Of a DNA stretch of 64,000 nucleotides, positions 47,543 through 59,575 are shown in pieces. The stretch lies in assembly GCA_003991915.1 (NCBI GenBank), contig RQTK01000203.1, positions 478,302 to 542,301 on the forward strand. Direction: 5' to 3'. How positions within the stretch are numbered: the stretch's first letter is position 1; every line of letters starts with the position of its first letter. Made by a program: the position numbers and the translations under genes. Source of the stretch: Elysia chlorotica (lineage: Eukaryota > Mollusca > Gastropoda > Plakobranchidae). The notes under the pieces were generated by a model. The model worked only from the letters and a program-made list of their open reading frames with translations. It ran no database searches and was not told the origin of the DNA.

Positions 47543-47623
47543 GCTGTTGCTTGGACGACTGCCGCCCACCGTTTCACAAAGGATGCTTTTGAAGAAGTTA
47601 CCAAACCTTCCGACGGAGGTTAG
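47543..47623 (+). CDS. LMNTD1-like lamin-tail exon, C-terminal part
   Basis: Acceptor TTACCATTCCAG, phase 0. It encodes AVAWTTAAHRFTKDAFEE and VTKPSDGG, then TAG at 47621-47623. The A-V-A-W-x-T-x-x-H-R-F run is the last strand of the lamin tail domain and joins directly to NGQ of the preceding exon. The gene may end here, with AATAAA near 48135 as a possible polyadenylation signal. Alternatively GAG|GTTAGC at 47618 is a donor leading to the doubtful exons at 48463 and 48871. The molecular role of LMNTD1 proteins is poorly known; relatives with this domain are nuclear lamins and cytoplasmic intermediate filament proteins. Confidence 0.8.
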   Translation, partial: AVAWTTAAHRFTKDAFEEVTKPSDGG

Positions 47624-47705
47624 CTAATAATGTTGCTCCTTTAAAAAAAATTTAAAATGACGATAATGATAACAATAATGTACTATCGATGACAATGAGA
47701 CTTTA

Positions 47706-47727
47706 TAATAATAATAATAATAACAAT

Positions 47728-47766
<39 letters not shown>

Positions 47767-47860
47767 AATAATAACAACACCACCACCAACAACAACAACA
47801 ACAACAACAACAACACCACCAACAACAATAACGATAACAACAAAAACAACAAGAATGATA
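47706..47860. repeat. (AAC)n/(AAT)n trinucleotide array
   Basis: AAT units change to AAC and ACC units within about 155 bp. Poly-Asn frames across it are artefacts. It starts 83 bp after the LMNTD1-like stop codon. Confidence 0.95.
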
Positions 47861-48462
47861 ATGATGATTATGTTAATAACTTCTAATTATTGAAATACTT
47901 TTCCCTCGATTTATTACATTTTCTTTTGAAAATCAATTAATTTAAAAAGAGTGAACAATAACATTATGAACATTGTACCATATTTTTCTATTTTAATTGG
48001 TAATTCTTAGATACCTTAGTCATAATATAACAATGAGATCAATAAGTACGTCATTTCTTTCATTAAAGACGAAACCAATCTCTGAAAAACTTGTTAAATA
48101 AAATGTAATTTCCTATTCGGCTAATTTCTTGACAATAAAACACATCATGTGATCGTTTAAAAAGGTTCAATATTCTTTTTTTTTAATTACTCATATTTAC
48201 ATTTTTAGTGGAAGTTTGATTATCATCTTATGGTGCTTTATGCAGCAATGTACCGATTAAAAAACAACAAATGACCACAATAATTAGATTTTGGTCAAGG
48301 CAAAACCTTGAAAACGTAAAATTATTTAAGAATTTGAAAAACAATTAAATATTTGTCATTCTTTATCTGCATGATTATAAAAAAAAAGGTTCAATGTGGA
48401 AAATTAAGACAGCAAAGCGATAACGTAAACAGAAACCATTGAATTGTTTTTCTTTGAATTAG

Positions 48463-48494
48463 TTTCGAAACCCGATAACCCTTTTCTTCCAAAC
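48463..48494 (+). CDS. Possible 32-bp micro-exon (doubtful)
   Basis: A pyrimidine-rich acceptor, TTTTTCTTTGAATTAG, and donor AAAC|GTAATC bracket a segment reading VSKPDNPFLPN. If the exon at 47543 is spliced at 47618 (phase 1), this segment restores phase 0 for the open frame at 48871. Phase fit and splice sites are the only support. Confidence 0.22.
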
Positions 48495-48840
48495 GTAATC
48501 GGAAAGTCACTAATAATTTAATGATTTTAATTTCGCATTAGCTTAACTGTGTATGTTCTGTGATGATTTCAAAGATGTAATGCTAAGCGGGAAAACACCG
48601 GCACGAACTTTAGTTGTCATAATTATCATTGACCTGATTATACTATCACAGCCGACTAAGTCGTAGTGTATTCGTCTTTAACCCTTAGTCTGTGAAAGAG
48701 ATCGCTACCTTAGTTATTTCATGGTGATATGCTCAACAAATGACAACGATTTGACTTTGAGTGCCCGAAACCCAAAACGCACACTCTTTATCTGTGTTGA
48801 ACAAATAGAACAATGTCTTCATTCTGAGTGTTCTAAAAAC

Positions 48841-48850
48841 TATATATAAA
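48841..48850 (+). promoter_or_regulatory. TATA-like box upstream of the secreted-protein gene
   Basis: TATATATAAA lies about 30 bp upstream of the start of a GC-rich exon-like stretch (from about 48871) and 178 bp upstream of the signal-peptide ATG at 49028. The spacing suits a core promoter with a 5' UTR of about 155 nt. Confidence 0.4.
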
Positions 48851-48870
48851 ACCTGAACTTGGGTGTCCAG

Positions 48871-49026
48871 GACACAAAAAGGCAAAAGTCGTTGACTAAG
48901 AAGTTTGCCTGGGACATCCCGCACCGGCTGCTCCACTGCCCGGAGCCTGTGACTAGTGTGAGCACTGCGCCGTCACGTGATGCGGGCCGCGCTGGGCCTG
49001 GCCTGGCCATGAGGACACGAGCCTAG
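48871..49026 (+). other. GC-rich open stretch: 5' UTR of the next gene or last exon of the LMNTD1-like gene
   Basis: It follows GGGTGTCCAG (a weak acceptor) and is open for 51 codons in phase 0 to TAG at 49024-49026, reading TKRQKSLTKKFAWDIPHRLL, HCPEPVTSV and onward. Two readings compete. It may be the 5' UTR transcribed from the TATA-like box at 48841, or a C-terminal exon of the LMNTD1-like gene whose stop is one base before the next ATG. I slightly favour the 5' UTR. Confidence 0.4.
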
Positions 49027-49027
49027 G

Positions 49028-49115
49028 ATGCAGTGGCTGAGTCTCCTGCTGTACCACCTGGTGCTCTGCCACTATGCGGTCCGGTCGGCCGCCGCCGTCA
49101 CCAGGGTCAAGCGCA
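49028..49115 (+). CDS. Signal-peptide exon of an unidentified secreted protein
   Basis: The ATG opens MQWLSLLLYHLVLCHYAVRS and continues AAAVTRVKR, with donor CGCA|GTGAGT in phase 1. It has a short N-region, a long hydrophobic core, and small residues for signal peptidase around RSAAA. The R-V-K-R that follows fits a furin-type site. Phase-1 exit is usual for signal-peptide exons. I found no convincing following exon in the window, so the product is unknown; the remaining exons may lie beyond 64000. Confidence 0.6.
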
Positions 49116-50924
49116 GTGAGTACACAATCAGTACCCTGAGCTGCACCCATCACTTCCAAATTAATTTTAGTTTACAAATGTCTGCACCTCAAGATTAGAC
49201 TGATCTATTTGTTTTTGTTTTTTTAATATAATCTGGTTACACCAGAGTTTAATAACAAAGGCATTTCTTTATTTGGCCATCTACCCACTCAACAACATTA
49301 TTAAACTGCTCCAACCGTACTAAATAGCTGGATGATAAAATGGAAAACTCAATGTAAAGATTTGTTTACTTTTGTGACTTAGCCGTTTCCTAGAAAAGCC
49401 CCCAATAGATCCATACAGTACAAGCCCAAGTTCATAAAACTTAATTGATTGAGCGTGGTTTCGTCGTCATTATTGATACATTGTGTATAGTAGTATGCAT
49501 TCTGATTGATCGATATCAGTTCAAGAAAACAGGCTGATTTAAGTCATCAGCAAACTTCCGTCAAGGGTAGCTGCTTCAAAGTTGACATTACTTCCAAACC
49601 TAAGCATTAATATTGCATTTTTTCACAGTCTAGCTTATCTTATTGCTGAAAAAGTGAGAAGCGAGTCACAAACTAAATTGCCCTTCATTGCTCTAATCTG
49701 CTCTATTACTGATATAAAAGTATGCTCTAGTTATAGGCGGGCAGAGTTTGGTCCATAATATTGCACACTTTTTATATTTAAACTATACTACGTTAGATAC
49801 ATTATATATTCTCTTCAACGAACGCATAAGGTGAGCTGTTTGTTATGGTACTTATAGCCATCATACAAATTACATGCTTCATAAAGGGTGTTTGATATAA
49901 TTTGGTTGGGTGGGAAGAGTTTATACTACAGCGTCTTGGTTCTCGAAATTGGCTTAATAAGTTGTTTTTTTTTAAACGTACGTATATACGTTTGTTATTT
50001 TATTCTAAATTTGAAGAAACAAAAGTGTTTGTTAATGTATGAATGAAAGCAAACCATTATTCTTGCATCAGATTTTCCTAAATTGGTACTCATGGTAGCA
50101 CATAATATATATATACAAAACAACTGTTCAAAAAATTCCTCTTGTTTAATTAATAATATCTAGTCTTATTCTCTATCCTTAACTCTTCTTAGAAAATATT
50201 TTGGATGATGAAAATTCGGTAAAAGTCTAGTGAGATAGATAAAAAGTCACACGTGTGTACAGAAATTGTTTTCAGACAAATAACAAATAGCAATATGGTA
50301 TTTTTTGTAATTTTCAAGGCAATGTAGAGCATGTTTCAATTCCCCGAGTTGTTATTTTCACTAAAACAGTTTACCTGCATGAACACAGTCTCCATATTGC
50401 ATTTTTATCCTTCACAAAGTAAGATTTCCTATAACGAAATATTCTTTTGCAGCAAACGCACACGGTTTTTCTTTTATTAAACTGCTAAATTTTCCCCTCT
50501 GGCAATGATTATTTGGTGTATGAAATGCTTAGCGTGTATGTTTTCAAGACTGGTTACATGTTTATTTTGAGCATTTCAATACGTCAAGAATTACAAATGT
50601 TGTGCTTCCCGTGATTTCCAAAATACATTTTGAAATTGCAGCGAAGATAAAATCAGAGAGATAATTAGCTGGGTTTTTTTTTAGAAAACGTAAACTTCAG
50701 CCAGGTCGCGGGTTTATTTCCTACTCCGACATTTCCAAACATTGGTTTCTTTAAAACAAGTTGGTTAAAGATAAAGATGTATTTTAGGTAACACTGTTTA
50801 CTTTACTTTTTCAGAATGTCTTCAGTTACCAAGCATTTGTTATGTCTGTATATATTTATGTCTATCTGTCTGTCTGTATTCCTGTCTATTTGTCTATCTG
50901 TCTGTCTCTCTGCCTCTCTCTGTT

Positions 50925-50935
50925 CTCTCTCTCTT

Positions 50936-50993
<58 letters not shown>

Positions 50994-51000
50994 TCTCTCT
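50925..51000. repeat. (CT)n microsatellite
   Basis: CT array with TATC and TGTC interruptions on both sides. Confidence 0.92.
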
Positions 51001-51596
51001 CGCATTCTTTCTCTTTCTTTCTCTTTTCCTTTGTTTTTCTGTAAACAAATCTACATATCTTTTTGTCTGTTCTAGAATAGTATGAGGGGAGAGGGGTGTT
51101 TCTCATATCTTTAGCTTTGCCTTTCTATCTAAATTCACTGTAGTTTCCTCCATCCCAGTGTACCGTAACCACTTTTGTCTGTTTCTACGCAACATTATTA
51201 AACATTATTATATACATGATATATAATGGAAACTAATAAAAACAATAATAATGTATATTACTTTTCAGGAATCTATAGATCACACGTATTTGATGTTAAA
51301 TCACCACGCCAGCACGCAGTCCTTCGTAATACATACGTCTGTTAAAAACGTGAATCGACTTCAGTTTCCGGGGTTTCTTGTCTCTATGGACTTGCCTTTT
51401 AGTTTACAATGCTGTTTAATATATTTTTTTAATGTTTTCTTGTTTGTTTGTTTTTTCTTTCCTTTCTTTTTTTGTTGATTTCTATATCTTCAGAATTTTT
51501 TTAGTCCTGCAGTTGTTCCTTAAACTCCAAACTTTACGGCAACTTTTGAATTGTGTTACTGTTCTATTAATAATGCTTTCAAAAGGCATTTGCTGT

Positions 51597-51734
<138 letters not shown>

Positions 51735-52209
51735 CCTAGTCTGTCTGGGCTTTATCTGCTTGTCTGAGGATGCTCTTACTCTGAGTGTATCACAACAACA
51801 ATAATATTTAGTACTCAATGGCACGTTCTGCTAGCGATGCTCACCACGCAGGCACCGCTCACACGCGCGCCTCTCAGCCTGTCACATCCAATTAACAAAC
51901 GCATCAATTCTCATACACGCTTTTACAATGTCTTCCTGGAAGTTTTTGCCTTTCTTCTATATGCGGTTGACATTACTTTATCTCTTTTTCTTTTTTTTTC
52001 TCTCGTTAATTGCCCTCCCTTTGCTAATTATTAATCTTAAATTATATGGAAATATACCGAGTTATATAAGTTTATTCAAGTTAGAAATAATCATATATTA
52101 ACCTATCAAACGATTATTGTGTGCTACTGTTAGCACATTTATCTGTCTCTCTGTATATCCGTCTATATACGTACCCATATTTCTTTTCTATTAATATATA
52201 TTCTTATAT

Positions 52210-52210
52210 C

Positions 52211-52297
<87 letters not shown>
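52210..52297. repeat. (TATC)n microsatellite
   Basis: TATC tetramers with one TATTC shift near 52245. Confidence 0.95.
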
Positions 52298-52298
<1 letters not shown>

Positions 52299-53210
52299 CT
52301 TAAGTATCTAACCAATTTTTTTACCAAACATCACCTACACTACTAGAGAAAAGAAAACAAAAAACAAAACAAAACGAAAACAAAATCAAACAAGGGGGAA
52401 AAAACACATGGTTTCGTAGATAACTATTAAAAAAGAGAGAAAAGAACGAATTACTAATCTCTGTGTGAGATAAGGAGGTTTCCAGAAATCCGTGGATTAT
52501 CTCCATTCTCGGAAGGAAGTAAACTAAAGAACTAAAGCGGAGAAGACTATTAAAAACTACTAAAACTTTAGGCAAAGACGTGAAATTACTGCGGATGTGT
52601 TTTATTTATTTAAAAATTTAAAAAAAAAAACAAAGAAAAAAAACAACCTAGGAATGTAGGGGGGAAGCTGGGTGGTAAGAAAAAAAACTATGACAGGAGG
52701 GAAGCCACAACAATTAGACAGGAAAAAGAATTTGGACAAATCTGATCCTATAGTAAATATTGTAATTAATGGGAAAGAGAGGAGGTGAGAGCGAGCGAGC
52801 AAGCAAGCGAGAGAGAGAGAGAGAGAGAGAGAGATGGGGCGTGAATACAGAATGATAGACACAGATATAAAAAGACGATGAGGCAGACATACAGGCAGGG
52901 TTAGATTATTTAACAAAGAAAAGAGACAGAGAAAAAACAAATTGGATAGAAAGTAGTAAAAAAAGTAACAACATACAATGAGAACTGGGATGAGCGCATC
53001 ACAGCTACATCCTTCAAATAAAGCTCTGAAAGATGGAGCAGCGGCAAATATTTGTGCCTGCTGCCTTGCCCTGGTCGCGGGCGAGACAGATGACCGGGAT
53101 CCGTTCACGGGCCAGGTGTACCCGCGGCCTCCAACAGGAGCGTACGCAATAGTTGCTTCCTTAAATCCGAATGGGTAATTAAAGCAGAAAGACGATGGAT
53201 CCATTTTATG

Positions 53211-53353
53211 CTTGAATGTAAAGCGTTTCGAAGGTAAACATAGGTTTTCTAGCCGGCTTCAGCCTCCCACGAGTTTCAGTCATGTGGGAGTTCCCGGCGT
53301 TTGAAGGGCGGGGCATGGGATGAATGTTACGTGTGGCGGGCTTTACATTCAAA
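53211..53353. repeat. Inverted repeat with internal hairpin
   Basis: TTGAATGTAAAGC at the left and GCTTTACATTCAA at the right are perfect 13-bp inverted arms about 140 bp apart. Inside, CTCCCAC and GTGGGAG form a 7-bp stem with a loop of about 13 bases. It could be a small MITE-like element. Confidence 0.6.
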
Positions 53354-54792
53354 GTTTGAAATAAAAGAAAACACATCCGCCTGAATAGAAATAAAACTAT
53401 TTTTAGATGTTTAAATTTGAACGGTTTTGTTCTTTAAAAGCATGACATTGCCATGTTATGTATTAATTTTATATTGGGATTTATTGCCAATAGTAGTTTC
53501 AGTTAAAAGAATAAAAGATACTGTATATTGACACCTGTTATTTATCTCTGAAATTGAAATACTTTACATGATCTATGTATCAACACTGATGTTTTGAATG
53601 TGAAGTCGAAATTCAAAAAAGCATGTTTAAGGTAGACTTAAAAAAACATCTTTTACATCAAAACAAAGAGTAAAACAGGGAGGCAAAGAGCTTAATCGCA
53701 TTTGGCAAAAACAGTATACTTATTGTATGCACATTAATAAAATATAACTTTACACATGACAAGGTCTAAAAAGCAAATTTTGCCTTTTTTAAATATGTGT
53801 ATACGCAGCTTCAGGTCTCCACATTTATCACGCCATACTTGTTTGCACCCGAGCAGATTCTTAGCATGGCACGACCGAAAAAACCTGTGAGTGACCATTA
53901 CCTGCCTTTTTGGCAACACTGCAGTGATTGCCGCCTGCCACAACATAGAGCAAGTATGTTCTAACCCTTTTATTGCCACTTACTTTTGCATTGTTGCGGC
54001 TAAGCAGGCACGCCCAGCCTTTTACGATAGTTAGCTGTTTTTTCCCCAGGCCTAATCAATTTTGTCAACAAATGTACCGCTCTAACGGGTCTCTTAGTGT
54101 GCCGAGCTTCCAATGGTTTTACTGGAGTCGCACAGAGAGTTGAGAGTTGATAATCTCCGCAGTGTTATTAAAAGAATGTTTCTTCTTTATTTGTCGTTCC
54201 GTAGCGTTGTTCTGCTTTGTTACACTTACAGTGGTATTTATCAGGGGTGGGCTATTTCTGTCTTTAAGTAAATTTGGTTCTGACTACTCTATCAGCAGAT
54301 ACTTTTAATCCCAAAAGGGGACATTAGATTTCCGTCTTTTTTATCTTTCATCTTGGAGTACTTACTTAGACAGAAAAGGATATATAACTGTTAAATATAT
54401 GAAACCTCTACTCAAAAAATTAAATCTTGTGTCTCTTTTTTTCCATTGAAAAATACGCATTTGAGAAATCAACCACAACACAGTAACTTGTCAAAAATGT
54501 ACTGTCTTGGTTTAATGGATTAAAAGTAAGTAAAAATGCAATAAGTAAATCAAACAAAGTCAAAAATATCATAATATAGCTGATTGAGGATGCTATAGGT
54601 ATTAGTTTTGTTGGTATCGTGATGATGGTGGTGGTGGTTGTAGTTATTCAATAATGCTATTGTTGGTGATGGTGTGAAGGTTTTAGTGGTAGTCTTAATA
54701 AAAACGATCATAAATATTTTCATGCATCAAAAACATCATACGTTGTAGAGCATAAAATTCAAAGTGAGATCTAATAAAACAGTTTTTAAATA

Positions 54793-55912
54793 TAAGTTTG
54801 TCAAACTTTGTTCAACTACACGTTTGTCATGCATTCGTCCAGGTTTAAGTTTATCATAACTTTGTCCAAGTTAAAAGTGTGTTATTCCTCTGTCCAAGTA
54901 GTAGTTTGTCATACCTTTGTCCAAGTAGAAGTTTGTCATACCTTTGTCCAAGTAGAAGTTTGTCATACCTTTGTCCAAGTAGAAGTTTATCATACATTTG
55001 TCCAAGTAGAATTTGTCATACCTTTGTCCAAGTAGAAGTTTATCATACATTTGTGCAACTTAAAGTTTGTCACACCTTTGTACAAGTACTACTTTGTCAT
55101 ATCTTTTTCCAAGTAGAAGTTTGTTATGCGTTTGTCAAGGTAAAACTTTGTCATATCTTTGTTAAGTACACATTTGTCATACTTTGTCCAAGCTGACGTT
55201 CAGTATGCAATTTTGTCAAAGTATAAATTGGTTACTTTGAATATATACATAATAACAAGTAAAAATTTTTATACCTTTGTCCACGTAGAAATTTGTTATA
55301 TCTTTCTCGAAGTAGAAGTCTGTCATATCTTTGTCCAAGTAGATACCTGTGTCTAAGTTAAAGTTTGTCATACCTCTTCCAAGCAAAAGTTTGTCATACA
55401 TTTGTCCAAGTAGACATTTGTCATGCCTTCGTCCAAGTACAATGTTTAATACGTTTATTTAAGTAGAAGGTTGTATTACCTTTGTTTTAGTACAAGTTTC
55501 TCATACCTTTGTGTAAGTAGAAGATTGTCAAACCTTTGCCCCCCAAGAACAAGTTTGTGATACCTCTGTCCAGGAAGAAGTTATTTATACCGTTCTTCAA
55601 GTAGAATTCGTCATGTCGTTGTCCAAGTAGATTTTGTCATACCTTTGTCCAAGTCGAATTTGTTATACCTTTGTCCAAGTAGAATTTGTCATACCTTTGT
55701 CCAAGTAGAATTTGTCATACCTTTGTCCAAGTAGAATTTGTCATACCTTTGTCCAAGTAGAAGTTTATGATACATTTGGTCAAGTACAAGTTTGTCATAC
55801 TTTTGTTTAAGTACATTTTTTACTTTGTCTAAGTAGAAGTTTGTTATACCTTTGTGCAAGTAGAAGTTTGTCATATGTCTGTCCAAGTCATCGTTTGTTA
55901 TACGTTTGTTCG
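54793..55912. repeat. 27-bp minisatellite, about 40 units
   Basis: The consensus unit is close to GTTTGTCATACCTTTGTCC plus AAGTAGAA (26-27 bp). Units are most uniform near 54905-55010 and 55630-55765 and more diverged elsewhere. Because 27 is a multiple of 3 and the unit lacks stops in two forward frames, long repeat peptides such as VEVCHTFVQ appear. There is no start context, splice signal or flanking coding sequence to support a gene. Unit length varies and no unique spacers separate the units, so it is not a CRISPR array. Confidence 0.92.
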
Positions 55913-56492
55913 GAATTCGAGTCTTCTGAAAATGTTTCAAAATGAGAGCACATTTCTGAATTTCTTTTACATAGTTCTTGTTTTTGCTTAATTAGTAAAA
56001 GTTTATTTTTAAAAAGTTAGAAGTTTTTTACATATATAAATTAAGAGAGCAATAAAAAAGTAAGGAGAGAAGGTCAGAGATACAGAACTAGTAGCAATGT
56101 CCTTATAAACGAAAATAAGAAGAGAGAATAACAAATAAAACAAAACAAAAAGATATCAAACGAATTACAGAGGAGAATAAAGAGAATGCCCAGAGGTGAA
56201 TGACTGTGCGCATATAAACTATGGGGATACATTGGCGTAAGAAGCAAGAAACATTTTGGTATTCAATCTCAAGCTTTAGAAAAACCAAGATAAACATCTT
56301 TATTAGAGTCACGAGAGACACAAAGTAAAGAATATATAACATAGCAAAGCTCGACATTCCTAGATATCGCCCTGAGGGCTCACAACATCCCAGCCTTGTT
56401 CGTCTGTTGGTGGCTGGTCTAAGTCGCGTTCCCGTTGACAACGCAGATTGAGAAATGTGCTGGGTGGAGAACACGGGAGGCATGGAAAGAGA

Positions 56493-56704
56493 TGGAGAGA
56501 GAGAGAGAGAGAGAGATTAAGAGTGTGAGAGATAGCGGGTGAGGGAAAAGGAGATGGAGACGGAGAGAGAGAGATATAAGATAAATAGATAGATAGAGAG
56601 AGAGAGAGAGAGATAGAGAGAGTAAGAGTGTGAGAGATAGTGTGTGAGGGACAAGGAGATGGAGACGGAGAGAGAGATATAGATAAATAGATAGAGATAG
56701 AGGC

Positions 56705-56751
<47 letters not shown>

Positions 56752-56760
56752 GCCATAGAG
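56493..56760. repeat. GA-rich compound array with (GACA)n end and internal duplication
   Basis: GA dinucleotides, GATA units and a run of GACA tetramers. A ~95-bp unit containing GTGAGGGA, AAGGAGATGGAGACGGAGAG appears twice (about 56535 and 56645). Confidence 0.85.
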
Positions 56761-57386
56761 GGGGTGTGTTTCATCTTTAGAGTGGATATTAGTGGTGATG
56801 GCCAGAGAAAAAGAGGGAGGAAAAAACGCAGGTGAACTAAAAAGAAATAATTTATTTGTTATCTGTTTCAACTTTCATTGAAAAATTATGTCATAATATT
56901 GCAGTTATAACCTTTTTACAGCAACCAGAGGCTATAAAATAATCGTCCATTCAATATAATATTATTATTATTGTTATTCCATCTTGGGATGTTCATAGAT
57001 TTGACATGCATCTGGAAACTGTTTAGAAGATTTTGTAAAGAGTAATATTATCAGACAACTGGCATTTTTTTTCTTTTCAGAATTTTTTAAAAGAAAAGAA
57101 AGCAGTAAAAAAGCGGCGAGCAGATACTTTTAAATCATATATGATACATATATTTTTTATATGACAAAAGCGTTTAGAAAACATTTTCCCAACTATAAAG
57201 TCTAGGCACATTTTGACAAATGAACCAATTTCAAAACCTGGTGTATCAAATTTTGATATATAAAAAAGTGGTAGCTGTCATTGCAAAAAAGCAACATGGA
57301 CATTGCCTTCAAATCTCCCATTATTTCTATAACTATGCTTGCGTTATTCGTCTTATACAGATTGTAATTGAGAGAGCAACGAAAAG

Positions 57387-57485
57387 ATGAGGGGTATAAG
57401 AACAAACTCATTGTCGTTTGCTGTGTTCGTAGCGATTCACATCTTTTGCTACACAGATGTATATGCAGATAAATTTAAGCAACAG
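57387..57485 (+). CDS. Doubtful signal-peptide-like exon
   Basis: The ATG opens [20 protein letters not shown] and continues [13 protein letters not shown], ending CAACAG|GTTTTG in phase 0. The N-region, hydrophobic core and V-Y-A|D cleavage-like site resemble a real signal peptide. Read on without splicing, it enters the (CT)n array. No matching exon was found, and the frame may be chance. Confidence 0.25.
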
Positions 57486-57509
57486 GTTTTGACGAGTGAA
57501 TTTTTTAGG

Positions 57510-57765
<256 letters not shown>

Positions 57766-59359
57766 TGTCTATTTATACATCTTTTTGTCTATTTATTTAC
57801 CCATCTCTCAATCTATCTATCTGTCTATTGCCCATGTTTAGTTTTGATGGCATGATATTCTTTTTCTCCACAACTGCTGTACAATATCACCCAAAACATG
57901 AAGTGCAATTCGATTGACATTGTTATGATTAATAGAATCACAGAGGATCAGCACTCTCATTACCCCCTGCAGCCTGGGTCCTCCCGCCTCTCTCAGTACC
58001 CCCTTGTTACATACACAATTAGTGACCACCTGGCACAATCAAGCCACTGAAATGGAAACCAGAAGTGATATTCTTACTCCTTTAGTAGTTGGACGCCACA
58101 TACTCGATTATAACACTCGAGAAGCAGGACAAGGGACCAGGACCCCCCGGGAACGAGCAAGTTTTGTTGGAACAAGGAATTACAAGGGTTAAACCTCAGT
58201 GGATAATCCTAAGCAGACAGATAAAACGGGATTATATCTATGGAGTTTCAATACGCCATTATTCATTTTTTTTTACCATTATTCAAGCCGATTACCACGT
58301 ACAGCTTACTGTCACGAGTTTTAATACATGAAAAAATGTTTAAGTTAATTTCGTAAACATTCACGTTCATCTTTCCCTTCATTTCCCGATCACTTGATTT
58401 ACAAAAATTAAACTATTTATAGATTTTGTTGAATTATGTTGGCACAGAAAAGTTGGAGTGTTTTTGTGACTCAGTTGAGTATTCAAAGCGTTGGTTATCA
58501 TTATTGCAAACTATTTCTTTGAATGAGGTGTCAAGATAAATCCATTTTTCTTATAAGCCCTTGTTATCAATTTTCTCTTATTTTAAAAGCTTTCATTATG
58601 ACATCCAATTTAAAATTGTGTATCGCAATAACAAGTGATAAGTATTGATTTATACTTAAGCAAAAAGAAGCACACTGATGTAGGACTCATGTGCCAAGTA
58701 GTACCCTTTTAAGTCTTCATTAACTGTAAGATATATTAAGTTGAATTTTCAGGCTCCTAACAAATCATATAATAATTAATAAAGTGCACCGTTGTATATC
58801 TCAAATGTCTGATATCTTTTCTTCAAAATACCATTCCATTTTTCGTTCATTCGACCATAACTATATTTTGTTTTCTTCCACCATTTTTCTCCAAGTAATA
58901 GGCGATATTAATACGGAAATTAATTGCTGTTTGTTTCAAAACAGTGGACAGAGCAGAGGTTAAAACATAGGTGCAAACAGATAGACACACTCAGAGGCGT
59001 ATAAAAAGAAACTTTCAGTGTTAAACCAAATGGAAGTTATACGCTTATTTCTCAAACATTGAGACGTCGTCAATTGGCATAATTTAGAATTCCTAGAATG
59101 TCCATCGCCTCTTGTCAAATATCGCCCACTGAAACCATTCCTTCAGCTCGTCTGTGCCTGATTAAGTCCGAGTGTTTTGATTGGGCGACGTAGCGGAAGT
59201 GAAGGAAGGTTCCCCTCCTCGCCAGCCACGAACCCGTATGGCCCTCAGTGGGGGGCAATATTCGGTCGGGATAGTTTCTTCTACTCAACTCTATTCCTTT
59301 TTTTTTGTAAGACATACATTGTCTAATGTATCTGGTATGGTCTGATTACGAAAGACGGA

Positions 59360-59575
59360 GAGAGGGAGGAAGAGAGAGACAGAGAGACAGAGACTTAGAC
59401 AGACAGATAGATAGATAGGCAGACGGCCGAACAGACAGACAGGCAGAGATAGAAACAGAGACATAGAATAAGACAGACAGACGGACAGACAGATGCATAA
59501 AGACAAAGACACAAACACAGTCACCAACAGGTGGGCGAATGGACAGACAAACAGAGATAAGGACAGAGAGACACA
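59360..59575. repeat. Degenerate (GACA)n/(GA)n tract
   Basis: Purine-rich, GACAGACA-type tetramers with many interruptions. Confidence 0.85.

Noticed and set aside
52978-53178. Open frame in a GC-rich island ending AATGG|GTAATT
   Set aside because: No pyrimidine tract or good acceptor upstream, no recognised similarity, and the minus strand is open as well. Treated as an unexplained GC island.
54793-55912. CRISPR-like repeat array
   Set aside because: Units are directly tandem with no unique spacers, and the host is a eukaryote. It is a minisatellite.
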